Origin: Haliclystus octoradiatus | Lineage: Eukaryota > Cnidaria > Staurozoa > Stauromedusae > Haliclystidae | NCBI GenBank assembly: GCA_916610825.1 | Contig: OU744446.1 | Location: forward strand, 34,635,833-34,699,832 | Length of the DNA stretch: 64,000 nucleotides | Direction: 5' to 3' | In this document: positions 42,934-56,256 of the stretch, in pieces | Layout of the letters: every line of letters starts with the position of its first letter | How positions within the stretch are numbered: the first letter of the stretch is position 1 | Translations under genes and position numbers: made by a program | The notes under the pieces: model-generated | Seen by the model: only the letters and a program-made list of their open reading frames with translations | Database searches by the model: none | What the model was told of the DNA's origin: nothing

Positions 42934-44935
42934 CTAGGATAAATGATATAAAGACATTCATTAGAAAAATTCGAATGATGTTTCAAAGAATTGACCACTA
43001 ACGTCCATATCCAGACAACTTAATTAAACATGGACAATCAAGGATCAACACATCTTTAATTCTAGGTAATTCATTCGAAACAAAATAATTAAACAACTAA
43101 AGTAATTGTAATTTGCAAGATTTGATACTTTTATTTGTTTTTTGTTTTGTGTATTTAATTTAAGTTTAAATAATTTATTCACTGATCAAGACACTCAAAA
43201 TGTACTTTTCGTATAACAAAAAAGCAAAAGCAATAATTCTACTATGCCGTATGTTCTGATGTGTTTATTATGACATCACTTGCTGCTTAGAATGAGGGCT
43301 GAGCGGAAGAGAAATCAAAAAATGTATGCGTTAAAATAGAGGCGTAACTACAAGTTACTTTCAAGCAACTTCTACTTATAATTTGTAACTTTATTCGAAA
43401 TAAGCTTCTAGTTATAGCTAGAAACTATTTAATTTGAATGCTAGTAGCGATTTCTTCCTGAACACTAATTAATTTTCGACTTTTCGTCTGAGGTTTTTGA
43501 GTGTCTGCATGATCCCCCACTACCACCTTTCCCTTTTGGTGTATAATAGTTGGAAATTCAAATCGTTCGAACAATCCACCATGCTTAGATTCCTTTTGTT
43601 TCGATAAGCATCGAATGCGCGTGAGGTGAATTTTTTATTTCTGAAATGAAGGAGACAGGAAAAAATTGCAATACGATTGATCGATTTGTAGCGCAACTTG
43701 ATTGCTTACTTGAGAATAGAGTGATGTAATTGTGGATGCACTGGTTTCACAGTTGTCGTTTTTGCAAATTATATCGAAAGTCACACCATCGGCTAGAGTA
43801 ACTCAAATAAGGTTTCGAGTTGCAAGCAAATGCATGCTTATATTGAGATATGAATCGTGCAGCTTAACTGTTCAAAATAAATTTACGAAGGAATTTATGC
43901 TGGTCTAGATAACCTGATCGAAGCCTTAATTTGATTGAGAACATATTCTATTTCGTTTTTTTGCTGTCGAAAGAAGCACAAAAGTTTTGAAGTGAAAAGT
44001 AGAACTCAGATGATTTTATTTACTAAAAATTAGGTACTATTTAGTTGATCCCAACGCACGTGGAAGTTGTAGCCATACCCTCCCAAAATACCCAGAAACA
44101 TGATTAACCCGAGTGTCATAAAGTAGTAAGGTACAGCATTTTCGGGGGATTGTCTGAATAAAGTTCTTATCAGAAAATATTTTATAACATTGCAATTTAA
44201 TTTCCATAACGTGAGTTTGTTTACAAATTGATAACTTTCTTTTCCAAATCTTTTTCCGATAATAATTTCTGGTTATTCTGGTTATATAGTTTCCAAATAA
44301 AGATCATCCAAATAAACTGAAACTGTAGATGTTTTTCAAAATATATGTAAAGAAAGAAATTATTCAATTAACATTTTATATATTTATGTTCCGTGTGGCA
44401 TCATGCCCTTCATGTTATCATATAACTAACCTCTTGAGGCACAACGAAATTCTGTCTCCAAAAAACTATTGTATAATGCTGCTGGGAACATATAACGCAT
44501 GCACGGGTTAGCAGGATGGAATACAATTTAGGGCAAAAGATTTCTGCCCACCACGGATTGCGCATCTGATAAATATGACGCATATATCATTGAATGCTTT
44601 TAAACAGCCTCTAGACGCTGTAAATTCAAAACGATTTTGTAAATTGTAAATAGGCTGAATGTCAGTGTATATATTATTCAATTGATAAATACCTTTGTAT
44701 GCCTTCAAATATATGTCTTGCAAATGAATAAATAAAATAATTAATTATATAAGTTGAGACGTCATTTTTTAACGCGTTTTGCAATGTTACCAAAGCCTCA
44801 TAAAGCTCTGAATACACGACAAAAATGTAGGCGATCACAGAATAATTAAAGGAATACATTATTGTACGCAGTTAAGGTAGAAAATATTTCATTATTTATC
44901 GCAATAAGTCAACCTGCATCATCAACTGAAAAACT

Positions 44936-45353
44936 CATGAGCCGCCGCTGTAATAGTCTGCGTTACAGACCGCGATTCATTCACAAAAGAATAGGGTCTG
45001 TGTGTTTTGCACAGTTCTCTGTCCAGCCACTCTACGTAAACGTAGAGCGGAAGTTTCTGATAGATGCATGGTAAATCTATTGTTCTTAGATAATAAATTC
45101 ATCACCTCTGTTCGATCAATTAATTGTCATAGCTACGAAGCCTAAAATAGAACTTATTGCAATCATGTCAACTAAAGTGAACAAAGTAATGTGAGAATCC
45201 CGGTGAGAATCATCTTAATCTTGCATAATTATGTGACATCAATCTTATTCTGATGCGAGGCCCGGACAGAGAAACCGAGCAATTCACACAGACCCTATTC
45301 TTTCGTGAATGAATCGTGGTCTGTAACGCAGGCTACCGCTGTAAGGGAACTCA
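44936..45353. mobile_element. Foldback element with arms of about 95 bp
   Basis: Left arm 44936-45027 and right arm 45253-45353 are inverse: TCATTCACAAAAGAATAGGG with CCCTATTCTTTCGTGAATGA, GTCTGCGTTACAGACC with GGTCTGTAACGCAG, and TCTCTGTCC with GGACAGAGA. Interior about 225 bp, no coding. It lies in TSP1 intron 3. Confidence 0.75.
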
Positions 45354-46455
45354 TTATTTATGACCACTGGGTTGGGGCCGAATAGCTCCAATTTTTCAAA
45401 TACAATTCCTTTACCGAACCAAAAAGAGCTTCAAAAATATGTTTACCCAAGCCTAACTATAAAGGTGCTTTGCTATAAAATTAAATATCTAGGTGCTTTG
45501 TTTGAAACTCCTTGCACAAGGATATTGGAAGTTCTTGTTTCAAGCTCACTGCCAAAATTGCTAGTTATGATAAAAATAAGAGCTAAAAATGCATCACTTC
45601 CTTTCTCTTTGTATTTCGATTTGAATTGGTTATTTCATTGCAACATATTTTTGTTTTACCCAACCTTTGTTGACAATAATTTTTTATTTATCCAACCACA
45701 CTCACTTTGGCCCTGACTCAGGTCATAACTAATGAGCGATCCCTAATTCAAGACAACTGAAACGAGTCTCTCGCTTTTGTTATCACTTTTTTTATGACTA
45801 CAGTGTATCGGCTGTTTTAGAAATCCGTAAATTTCTTGTAATCTACGGGGTCTGTAGCTTGGATACCGGGATTTGACATTACTATGGTGTTAACCAATCA
45901 GATTGCAATAATTAATCGTAGCGAACCCATTCTACATGTTCTAAGGTGCTACGTTAAGGACCAATCATTCATATTGTGATCTACAATGGCGATTGTAATT
46001 AGGCATTTTCTTATAGCAGTATAAATTTTCGAGATCGTAAAAATATCACTTTGATTTGACTAGTAAAAGTTGCAAAGAAAATAAAATGAATCTTTCAAAG
46101 TCAACATATTTGGCAAATGTAATAGTAGAAAAGAAATATAAAAGAAAATGGAATCTGCTGCAGTTCCACTTGTTCTGTTATACACCAGCTTACCAGTTAT
46201 GTAACCAATATAATATATCAAAGCCACATGGTGTGAGAAATGACCCTCGTCTATTTAGCCAAGATATTGCACAAAGTAGTATCTATATTCATGAAAGAAT
46301 CGTTGATGTGTAATACGTATATAAAATGATTTCCAGATTAATTTTCTAAATGGTATATATATACATATGAAGACAAGCTTTTGGATGTTTCAATAGATTA
46401 GACCGTATCAACATTTGAGTATAATACTTGACAATACGTTAAACACCATATTTAC
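45354..46455. other. Intronic sequence without recognisable features
   Basis: TSP1 intron 3. The frames 45360-45716 and 46056-46313 have no recognised similarity and are probably chance. Confidence 0.3.
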
Positions 46456-46623
46456 CTGGACACAGTTCAGAATTGCAAGCTGCAGTTATCGTAGTTGATC
46501 CAGTGCACGTTGCTCCACCATATTGAGGTCCTGGATTGTTACATGTTCTTGTACCAACTTTTGTCCCGCCACCACAAGTGACACTGCATGAACCATACGT
46601 ATAAGCACCCCAACCACCATTAA
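46456..46623 (-). CDS. TSP1 gene exon 3: repeat 2
   Basis: Too interrupted by flanking stops to appear as a long frame, but the exon is clean. Acceptor TATTCTAG, donor GTAAAT, phase 1 to 1. Reads GGWGAYTYGSCSVTCGGGTK then RTCNNPGPQYGGATCTG and ACNSELCPG. Six Cys in the standard TSP1 pattern, CSVTCG intact. Confidence 0.85.
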
Positions 46624-47365
46624 CTAGAATATAATGCGGTATTAGATTTATTCCTTTTTAGTTATGGCAGCACTAAAAACTAGTTATTCCACGTAATAAT
46701 TCTTTTGAAAACAAACTGCGCGATTACAAATTTGTAAACATCTTAATTTAAATATTCATTCACAATTAAATTCATAATTTGACTTATTTATTCAAAAAAG
46801 CTGTTAGTTTGTGATCTGCTTTTATAGATCGGTGCAGATAATGCGCTGTATTCTGTAATATATGGTAATAAGAAAAGGCTTCAAGCGTGATTGTGGACGA
46901 GAAAATTGGATATATTGTGATGAAGCATGAAATATCTCTTGGGCATCTGTCAGTTTTTGAGAAGTTCCTGAAGCTTATGTTATTGAAATAGTATACGTAT
47001 ACATGATTTACTAAGATAATTTATTTAAAAATCGGTTCAGAAGTTAATAAGCAATTTGTTCTGGATCTCGCTTCAACGTTTTTATACTCAAAAGTAAATC
47101 ATAGACGTATATAGACTGCTGGTTTCATTGACATTTAAAGGAAGCATGTAGCGGAATAGGAATCCATAATGGCTGACGAGAGGACCAAACCGTCGCGTGA
47201 AAGACGCAAAATCTCAAGTCTATGTCTATTTCTATGTTAACTATGACTATGAGAAGATAGCTAAAGTAAGTCCTTCGCGTCAGTCGTCTTTGTTCCACAG
47301 GCTTCATATTCTCGACAGCTGTGGGTCTTTGAAGTAAACAGATAAATTCGAATTTTGATTTATAC

Positions 47366-47545
47366 CTGGTGGACAGTGATAAAAAGAATGACATGATTGT
47401 GTTATCGTTTTGAAGCATTGGTATTTCTGTGTGTAGATAGCATGAACTGGGTGAAAATGGCAGAGAACATTGCAATGACGTGTTCCACCACTACCACATG
47501 TGACGTCACAGCTACTCCATCCAGTCCACTCATAGCATTTGGGTA
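47366..47545 (-). CDS. TSP1 gene exon 2: repeat 1
   Basis: Acceptor TTTTCAG, donor GTATAA, phase 1 to 1. Reads YEWTGWSSCDVTCGSGGTRH, the W..WS.C..TCG..G core, then an unusual Cys- and His-rich second half (CNVLCHFHPVHA ... CHSFYHCPPG) longer than the other repeats and without the usual RTC.NP. About 60 residues. Confidence 0.85.
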
Positions 47546-49204
47546 CTGAAAATCAAATCAATTAATCATGAGTTATATATCCTGTCAATCCTAAAGCTGA
47601 CGCCTTAAGTACCTCTACATACTTGCGCGGCAATAACGATTGATCGAGGGCATAGCAATGTACACCGTACAAGTGTATATTGTGTAACTCGTTGAAAGTG
47701 GCTTGATATTTTATTAATTTGTCTGTATGTGAAAAGGTACACAAGCACTTTCCAATGCTTTTAATTGACGTAAATTGTATTGTCACAACTCACAAGTCAT
47801 TATAGAGCATCTTAATAGTAGCTCTGATGATGGACTATATAGACTGAGATAACTTCCCTTCATTGCTATTTTGTATACCTTTTCATGCTATTCGAGATCG
47901 TCAGAGCATTCATAACAAACTGCAATGTATAGAGTTGGGGGAGAACCATCACTTAAAAACGATTTTTGAACCGTTCACTGTCTCAAGTGTATGAATTATC
48001 TTAATTCACAACTCTGATTTACATAGGTATAAATACCGGAATTGTTTTTAATCGTGTTTGAATGGCTTTTTGCATCCAAATAATTGCTGACAAGATGAAA
48101 TGTAATAGTTTTTATGAATATTATTGGGATTTAATAGCAGATATTGGTCGAGCAACTATTTTACTTCTACAAATTATTATTGGGTACCAATTTATAGAAA
48201 CGCTATATGTCGTCCAAAACTGTTATCAAAGACCTGTTATTCATATAGCTTTTTGAGCTTAATGCTAGTTCTATATGAAATATTTTTGTAAGTCATTGAT
48301 GGTAGAACAGCTTCAGCTTTTTGATATTTATGGTCAAACGAATTCTTAAGTACATTTCTTAGAAATAATCATATATAGTCCCATTTCAACATTATTAATT
48401 TGTAATAAATTAGCAGGAGAGTGATTTATAACAGAATCAAATTGCAATAGCCCATAGAATAGCAATTGTAACATGAACATTCCACCTATCTTACTGAGTG
48501 GCTCTTTTATTATTCCTAAGCTCTGCGTACAAACATTGTAGTGACCATGTACTTGGTTGAGCATTTGAAATCCCCTAAATGGCTTCTTCTAAGCACTCTT
48601 CTTGAATATAAATTATAACATACTCGATCATAAAATCACACTTTTAGCAATACTAACACATAATGAACTATTTCTCAACTGGTCATTATCTCTTAATTTG
48701 GAAAACAAAACAATAAACAAATTTCATTAGTCATGCATGACGAATATCAGAATTTTCCATTACAAGTCCAATCAACAACAATAAATAATTTCTTACTATT
48801 ACAAAGTTTACAGAAGCTGCTGCTTTTCATTTTTAATTTTGAGTTATGTCATTTTCTCATTTTCATTTTATTTTTGATGCCAAATGTGATATAACGTGAG
48901 ACAGTTAAAACATGACCGATACCAACTGTGGCTCCACTGGATATGATCTCTTAATTAAGATTTACTTAATTACATATGAAAGGCCTGGGTACTAATGTAT
49001 ACTAAATTATGCTAAATCTATCACGTGATAACGTGTGACGATATACGACAATTTTATAATTTACATATGCAGATGATAACTAACCAGCGATAAATAGGAA
49101 ATAGTAACAATACAATTTATTTCTAGCATCAAAAGCCCTTGTTCTGTTAAACAATAACTGAAGATTTGTAAATCGATATAGGTGGAACTGTATGTTTTTC
49201 AGTA
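47546..49204. other. Part of TSP1 intron 1, nothing recognised
   Basis: AT-rich with short chance frames only. Confidence 0.3.
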
Positions 49205-49262
49205 TTTAGTTTATTTGTCTGATGATTGCGTAAGCATGAAACTATTAGTAACAATTATGAAT
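49205..49262 (+). ncRNA. Hammerhead-ribozyme-like motif 2
   Basis: CTGATGA at 49219, helix II TGC/GCA around GTAA, GAAAC, mini helix III ACT/AGT around ATT, cleavage after GTA at 49250, helix I TTGT/ACAA. It is followed by TGTAGTCTTTGACTCC, the same trailer as at the Penelope-like fragment at 19.5 kb. Confidence 0.6.
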
Positions 49263-49700
49263 GTGTAGTCTTTGACTCCTTTTATTATATTTAGCTCTGT
49301 CAATGATATCGAGCACTATTTTTTGCTATTAGATAATATCTAATATTATATGAATAAAATTTAAATGAACATTTAAATTTTAAAATATTGGCAAGCGATT
49401 ACTGTTCAATGCTTGTAAAGAGCAAAGCGGTAAATAATAATAATAATAGAGTCAAGGAAGACACACCATTTTTTATTACAATGGTTACAATTGTTAATAA
49501 CGGAATCTATTGTTATTATGCTTCCGTAAGTTATCATGTTTTTGCTTCTTTGTAATTATAGATAGGTAAAATTTATTCTCATGGCGGCATTTTTAAATTA
49601 ATTCTGATTTTTTATTCATTAGTGTTATTTTAGAACAAATGATGTGTCATTCTTGACTCTATTATTATTATTATTATTATTATTACTATTATATATATAT
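49263..49700. mobile_element. Penelope-like terminal remnants with TAA tracts
   Basis: TTTGACTCCTTTTATTATAT, TAGCTCTGTCAATGA, GCTATTAGATAATATC and two TAA/TTA tracts (near 49435 and 49660) are in the same order as at 19500-19650. No coding part remains. Confidence 0.55.
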
Positions 49701-49720
49701 AGATAGATATATAAATAGTA

Positions 49721-52700
49721 CTAGCAATGAGTGTGGTCCATAATGGACCTTCTATGATAAAAACTTTCAGATCACCTATAATTAAACAATTGACTAAGCT
49801 GACTATCGCTGTAAAATACGGAGTATGAACTCTGTAGTAGAACATCATGAGACACAATACGCATTGAAACGATGTAGCATTAATCAATACATCTTAATCA
49901 TTCCTTTAATAAAAATTTAATTTATTTCACATCAATTGAGTCGATTGAAATGTATAATTTAACGTAGCTATATCTACATAGAAAAACTTTATTTTATGTG
50001 TTGAAAGGAAACCAGAACACATTAATTATTATAAATTACAAGTACTCAGTCAAATTTCGAAATCTGAAACTATCCATAAAAAATCACTTCAAATCCGATC
50101 CGATCCGAAGACCTAAAATATTAACCCGAATCTGACCGGATACGATCGGATCGCGTTCGGTTCGAATTCATAAATCTTTATTGCAATATATACAGCAACA
50201 ATGTGGTGTTCACAAAATAACGCCGTCAAGGTGTGGCCGGTCAAACTCGTGGCATTGCATGCAATATATTCAATATTAAATTGATTTAGCTTCGACAAGA
50301 CACATGGTCCACTAATTTCTGTTATTAACATGATCAAACGATATCTTTTGTTAATTAACAATGATTTACTGCTTCATATTAAAAAAAAATCAGAAAAATC
50401 GTTGATAAAAATTGCCGAATGGCGGATTTGGACTGACGACCCTGATATTGTAATACCAGGGCATTAACCAATCGGCCACTACCTTACTTTTTGTTATGGG
50501 TGCTTTAACTGAAGTGATCAACAAAATTACTGCTTCGACAACGTATTATTGAACAAGGCCGACCCACGCGCGTGTATTGAAAATCAAATTATATATATAA
50601 TCTGAAAATATTATGATATGATAGTAAATGAGCCTATATATTTTTGACCTTTGCAATCTCAGCAAGCAGGCCTGTGATTTTCATGGCAGTCTATCAAAAT
50701 ATCAAGATTTCGTTGAAAATAAAATTTTGTAAGTAAAAAAAAGAAGTGAAAAATTGGCCTGATAGTGCTTCTTGTTATCAAATTTTCCAGAATAATAGCA
50801 TCAACATTCTTTTAAAAGGAAATGAAGTTCTATAATAAATCGCTATACTAATTTGATATTGATATCATTTTACATCTTGTTGTCAATATTTCTACGCGCT
50901 ATTTATAATACATTACAGATGTCGAATGAAAGAAAAGACGATTATGAATAAATTAATTATTTTGATAGAAAAATGAAAACAACTCATTTTGCCAGATTCG
51001 TGATATGCATATTTATTCAGAATTTATTGAAACGGACGCGATGGTTTATAGAGTGGAAATGTTTAGTGCAGCTTCAAAGATATAAAATATCATAGCTGAT
51101 GGCAGTATTTAAATGCTCATGTTATGATGTCTGATGAAAAGGATTTACTTATATAGAAAATGAATCTACTTTACCTTGCATTTGATCGCGATATGAAATG
51201 ATCATTTTTGTCAGAATTATTTCGAATAAAAAGCAATTTATATTATATTCTTATCGGGCTCACATTCTCCTTCGATAAAATATGGTTGTTAACTTATTAT
51301 TGATTGGTGTATTAACTCAGAGAACCCGCTATTATGTATTTAAATGTTGTTCGGAGATTATGCCGCTCGTACAGTTTTTATTTGGATCTCATTTGGAAAA
51401 TGGTAAGTAGTATTTTAATAAATATTGTTTGCTATGATCGATTATTTCATGCAACCTTTTCACTTTTTATTTTTGTAACACAAGGTTTGTTACACTCATC
51501 CAAACTGTATTAACTATTTAAAAATGTTTTTGAATTATGTTTTTGTACTTTTAAATTCAAAGCAAAATTTTTGAACGCTGAAAATATTATAATTATTAAT
51601 TATTATTTATCACAAATCATACGCTCAATTCAATTTAACTTTGTTAAATTTGATATACCTGAAATTAACTTTATTAAATGTTGATCAAAGATAATAACAA
51701 GACATCGCTATTTTTATTCTCGAAACTGTAGTAACATACTGTGTCTTATTCGTATAGCAAGTCAACACAATGAAATTTTAATTTTAATCGATGCCTATAA
51801 TTCCTTCGTTAATTATGGAAGCAAAATCTGAAAATAAAAGCCTTGCTGCTCAAAACCAAATGATTCGTTTTTTTATATCAAATAATAAATTATAGAAATA
51901 CTTTTGTGCAATGCCTTGATTAATTCTAAACTCTATAATTTTAGACTGTAGACAGATAATCTCTTCGAACTTTGAATATTTTTCGAATTAGTCGAACGCC
52001 AACGTCAATTTGAAAATTCTTGCAAATTAATTTGTTTTTAAGCCCCGCGATAGATTATTCATTTCAAAACAGATTGTTTGCTCAGTGTTCTCACAAATTA
52101 TATATCAAAATAGCCTTTTTAAAAGTGAAATGTTTTATATCTCCATTTTGAGAAAAGTAATGAAGGGCATTTTGTTTCATTAATAAATTAAATTAAGACC
52201 TCAAGTCTCTATATGTATTGCTGATATCAACACTACATGAAATAGGTCTACGTTTCTTTGATTTCAAAACATATTTTGTCTGGCCTAGTTATACTGGTAA
52301 TTCAATGTAATTCAGTATTTCGTATTGTTTTAATTATCATAAAACCGATTCAGTTTCAAGTTTCACTTGTTCAAACAATTTACACGCAGCTTTTAAATTC
52401 AAAGCAAAATATTTTTGTTCTGGAGAATTCAATTTGAAGTCGATTTGGCTGCCCGCTAGATTATCGACTTATGAAACTTTTCAAAATCTCTGAATTTTTT
52501 AATGCAACGATATCAAATAAAATATCAGATGAAGTATATTATTTTAAAACAACGTCATAGACCCATACTTTTCATACAACAAATTTGTTACTGTACACGG
52601 TTATCTCGACACAAATGTTTGCATAATTTCCCGACAACGGATTATCCGTATTATTTCGCCAGTAAGACGTACATAAGTCGCGGACAGACACAGAAATATA

Positions 52701-52730
52701 GTGATATATAAACAGACAGTATTATGTATA
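49721..52730. repeat. 3.0-kb tandem duplication, copy 1
   Basis: Direct copy of 52731-55762; the start CTAGCAATGAGTGTGGTCCA recurs 3010 bp later. Contains a tRNA-like segment (50414-50482, minus), a purine/pyrimidine CCGATCCGATCCGAAGACC block, repeat D near its right end, and a plus-strand ATG followed at once by GTAAGTAG (51400-51410). No long open frame. Confidence 0.9.
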
Positions 52731-55700
52731 CTAGCTATGAATGTGGTCCATTATGGACCTTCTATGATAAAACTTTCAGATGACTTATAATTAAATAATT
52801 GACTAAGCTGACTATCGCTGTATAATACGGAGTCTGAACTCTGGAGTAGAACATGAGACACAATACGCATTGAAACGATGTAGCATTAATCGATACAACT
52901 TAATCATTCCTTTAATAAAAATTTAATTTATTTCACATCAATTTAGTCGATTGAAATGTATAATTTAACGTAGCTATATCTGCATAGAAAAACTTTATTT
53001 TATGTGCTGAAAGGAGGCCAGAACACATTAATTATTATAAATTACAAATACTCAGTCAAATTTCGACATCTGAAACTATCTATAAAAAATCACTTCAAAT
53101 CCGATCCGATCCGAAGACCTAAAATATTAACCCGAATCTGACCCGATACGATCGGATTGCGTTCGGTTCGGATTCATAGATCTTTATGCAATATATACAA
53201 CACTATGTGGTGTTCACAAAATAACGCCGTCAAAGTGTGGCCAGTGAAACTCGTGGCATTGCATGCGATACATTCAATATTAAATTAATTTAGCTTCAAC
53301 AAGACACATGGTCCACTGATTTCTGTTATTAACATGATCAAACGATATCTTTTGTTAATTAAAAATGATTCACTGCTTCATATTAAAAAAAAATAAGAAA
53401 AATCGTTGATAAAAGGTTGCCGAATGGCGGTTTTGAACTGACGACCCTGAAATTATTATACCAGAGCATTAACCGATTAGCCATTGCGTTACTTACTGAT
53501 ACCAGTGCTTTGACTGACATTATCAACAAACCTACAGCTTCGACAACGTATTATTGAACAAGGCCGACCCACGCGCGTGTATTGAATTTCAAATTATATA
53601 TATAATCAGAAAATATTATGATATTATACTATATGAGCCTATATATTTTTGATCTTTGCAATTTCAGCAAGTACACCTGTGATTTTCATGGCAGTCTATC
53701 AAAATACTAAGAGTTCGTTGAAAATAAAATTTTATAAGTAAAAAAAAGGTCTGAAAAATTGGTCTGATAGTGGTTCTTGCTATCAAATTTTCCAGAATAA
53801 TAGCATCAACATTCTTTTAAAAGGAAATAAAATTCTATAATAAATCGCTATACTAATTCGATATTGATATTATGTTACATCTTGTTGTCAATATTTCTAC
53901 GCGCTATTTATAATACATTACAGATGTCGAATGAAAGGAAAGACGATTATGAATAAATTAATTATTTTGATAGAAAAACGAAAACAACTCATTTTGCCAG
54001 ATTCGTGATATGCATATTTATTCAGAATTTTTTGAAACGGACGCGATGGTTTATAGAGTTGAAGTGTTTAGTGCAGCTTCAAAGATATAAAATACCACAG
54101 CCAATGGTAATATTTAAATGCTCATGTTATGATGTCTGACGAAAAGGATAATTTACTATGTAGAAAATGAATCTACTTTACCGTGCATTTGATCACGATA
54201 TGAAATCATCATTTTTGTCAGAATTATTTCGAATAAAAGACGTCAATCTTTATTTTATTCTTATCGGGCGTACATTCTCCTTCGATAAAATATGGTTGTT
54301 AACTTATTATTGATTGGTGTATTAACTCAGAGAACCCGCTATTATGTATTTAAATGTTGTTCGGAGATTATGCCGCTCGTATAGTTTTTATTTGGATCTC
54401 ATTTGGAAAATGGTAAGTAGTATTTTAATAAATATTGTTTGCTATGATCGATTATTTCATGCAACCTTTTCACTTTTTATTTTTGTAACACAAGGTTTGT
54501 TACACTCATCCAAACTGTATTAACTATTTAAAAATGTTTTTGAATTATGTTTTTGTGCTTTTAAATTCAAAGCAAAATTTTTGAACGCTGAAAATATTAT
54601 AATTATTATTATTTATCACAAATCATACGCTCAATTCAATTTAACTTTGTTAAATTTGATATACCTGAAATTAACTTTATTAAATGTTGATCAACGATAA
54701 TAACAAGACACCGCTATTTTTATTCTCGAAACTGTAGTAACATATTGTATCTTATTCTTATAGCAAGTCAACAAAATGAATTTTTAATTTTAATCGATGC
54801 TTACAATTCCTTCGTTAATTATGGAAGCAAAATCTGAAAATAAAAGCCTGCCTGCTCAAAACCAAATGATTCATGTTTTTATATTAAATAATAAATTATA
54901 GAAATACTTTTGTGCAATGCCTTGATTGATTCTAAACTCTGTAATTTTAGACTGTAGACAGATAATCTATTCGAACTTTGAATATTTTTCGAATTAGTCG
55001 AACGCCAACGTCATTTTGAAAATTCTTGCAAGTTAATTTGTTTTTATGCCCCGCGATAGATTGTTCATTTCAAAACAGATTGTTTGCTCAGTGTTCTCAC
55101 AAATTATATATCAAAATAGCCTTTTTAAAAGTGAAATGTTTTATATCTCGATTTTGAGAAAAGTAATGAACGGCATTTTGTTTCATTAATAAATTAAATT
55201 AAGACCTAAAGTCTCTTTAATTTCATAGCGTTTGTGCCGCGCTATATGTATTGCTGATATCAACACTACATGAAATAGGTCTACGTTCTTTGATTTCAAA
55301 ACATATTTTGTTTGGCCTATTTATACTGGTAATTCAATGTAATTCAGTATTTCGTATGGTTTTAATTATTATAAAACTGATACAGTTTCAAGTTTCACTT
55401 GTTCAAACAATTTACACGCAGCTTTTAAATTGAGAGCAAAATATTTTTGTTCTGGAGATTTCAATTTGAATTCGATTTGGCTGCCCGCTAGATTATCGAC
55501 CTATGAAATTTTTCAATATCTCTGAATTTTTTAATACAATGATATCAAATAAAATATCAGATGAAGTATATTATTTTACAACAACGTCATAGACCCATAC
55601 TTTTCATACAACAACTTTGTTACTGTACACGGTTATCTCGATACAAATGTTTGCATAATTTTCCGACAACGGATTATCCGTATTATTTCGCCAGTAAGAC

Positions 55701-55762
55701 GTACATAAGTCGCGGACAGACACAGAAATATAGTGATATATAAACAGACAGTATTATGTATA
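52731..55762. repeat. 3.0-kb tandem duplication, copy 2
   Basis: Parallels copy 1 along its whole length with scattered substitutions and short indels, including about 30 extra bases near 55215-55245. The tRNA-like part is at 53417-53488 and the ATG-GTAAGTAG site at 54410. Confidence 0.9.
53417..53488 (-). ncRNA. tRNA-like relic in the 3-kb unit
   Basis: Minus strand: TGGCTAATCGGTTAATGC resembles box A and D arm, and AGTTCAAAACC resembles box B. T and acceptor stems do not pair well. The equivalent at 50414-50482 has a poorer box B (AGTCCAAATCC). Confidence 0.3.
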
Positions 55763-55828
55763 TAAGTGATAAGTGATAGTTGTCCACACTTGTGTAGGTA
55801 CATTGCTCAATGATAAATTTCAGAGCTT

Positions 55829-55999
55829 TAATAGATAAATAAATAAAATGAGTCAAAAAAGAGACATATATACCTGTTATCGCTACTTCGAGTTTCACGC
55901 CATACGGCCATCTTGCCTGATGATCGCCGTATGGCGTGAAACTCGGAGTAGCGAGAACAGGTATGTCTCTTTTTTGACTCATTTTATTTATTTATCTAT
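55829..55999. repeat. 171-bp palindrome carrying a hammerhead-like motif
   Basis: AAATAAATAAAATGAGTCAA ... GTTTCACGCCATACGG at the left is mirrored by CCGTATGGCGTGAAAC ... TTGACTCATTTTATTTATTT at the right, arms about 75 bp around a short loop containing CTGATGA. The TCGAGTTTCACGC arms are Penelope-like terminal sequence. Confidence 0.85.
55900..55966 (+). ncRNA. Hammerhead-ribozyme-like motif 3
   Basis: CTGATGA at 55917, helix II CGCC/GGCG around GTAT, GAAAC, mini helix III ACT/AGT around CGG, cleavage after GTA at 55950, helix I CTTGC/GCGAG (five pairs, one wobble), with further distal pairing CATAC/GTATG. This is the best-paired of the five. Confidence 0.7.
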
Positions 56000-56256
56000 A
56001 TATATATATATTAGATATTATCTAATAGCAAAAAATAGTGCCGATGTCATTTTACAGAGCGTAAATAATAATAATGGTGTCAAAGACTATGCATTCATTT
56101 TCTGTAACTTGAATTTTCTCTCTTTATGCCATCATCAGACAGATACATTAAACGAAATAGTATTATATATACACAGCTATAGATATAAAATAAGAAACGA
56201 GACGTTTTCTGTGTTACTCAGAGTTTCACGCTGTAGCGCTCCTCAGACGGTTTTAT
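56000..56256 (-). mobile_element. Penelope-like terminal remnant, reversed
   Basis: GATATTATCTAATAGC, ACAGAGCGTAAATAATAATA and GTGTCAAAGACTATGCATTC are the inverse of the blocks at 49263-49450 and 19500-19600. It ends in hammerhead-like motif 4. Confidence 0.6.
56203..56256 (-). ncRNA. Hammerhead-ribozyme-like motif 4
   Basis: Minus strand: CTGAGGA (56246-56240), helix II CGC/GCG, GAAAC, mini helix III ACT/AGT around CTG, cleavage after GTA at 56215. Helix I next to the core is weak (two pairs). Confidence 0.5.

Noticed and set aside
45360-46313. Frames 45360-45716 and 46056-46313 as exons
   Set aside because: No matching splice sites or recognised similarity; composition is that of intronic DNA.
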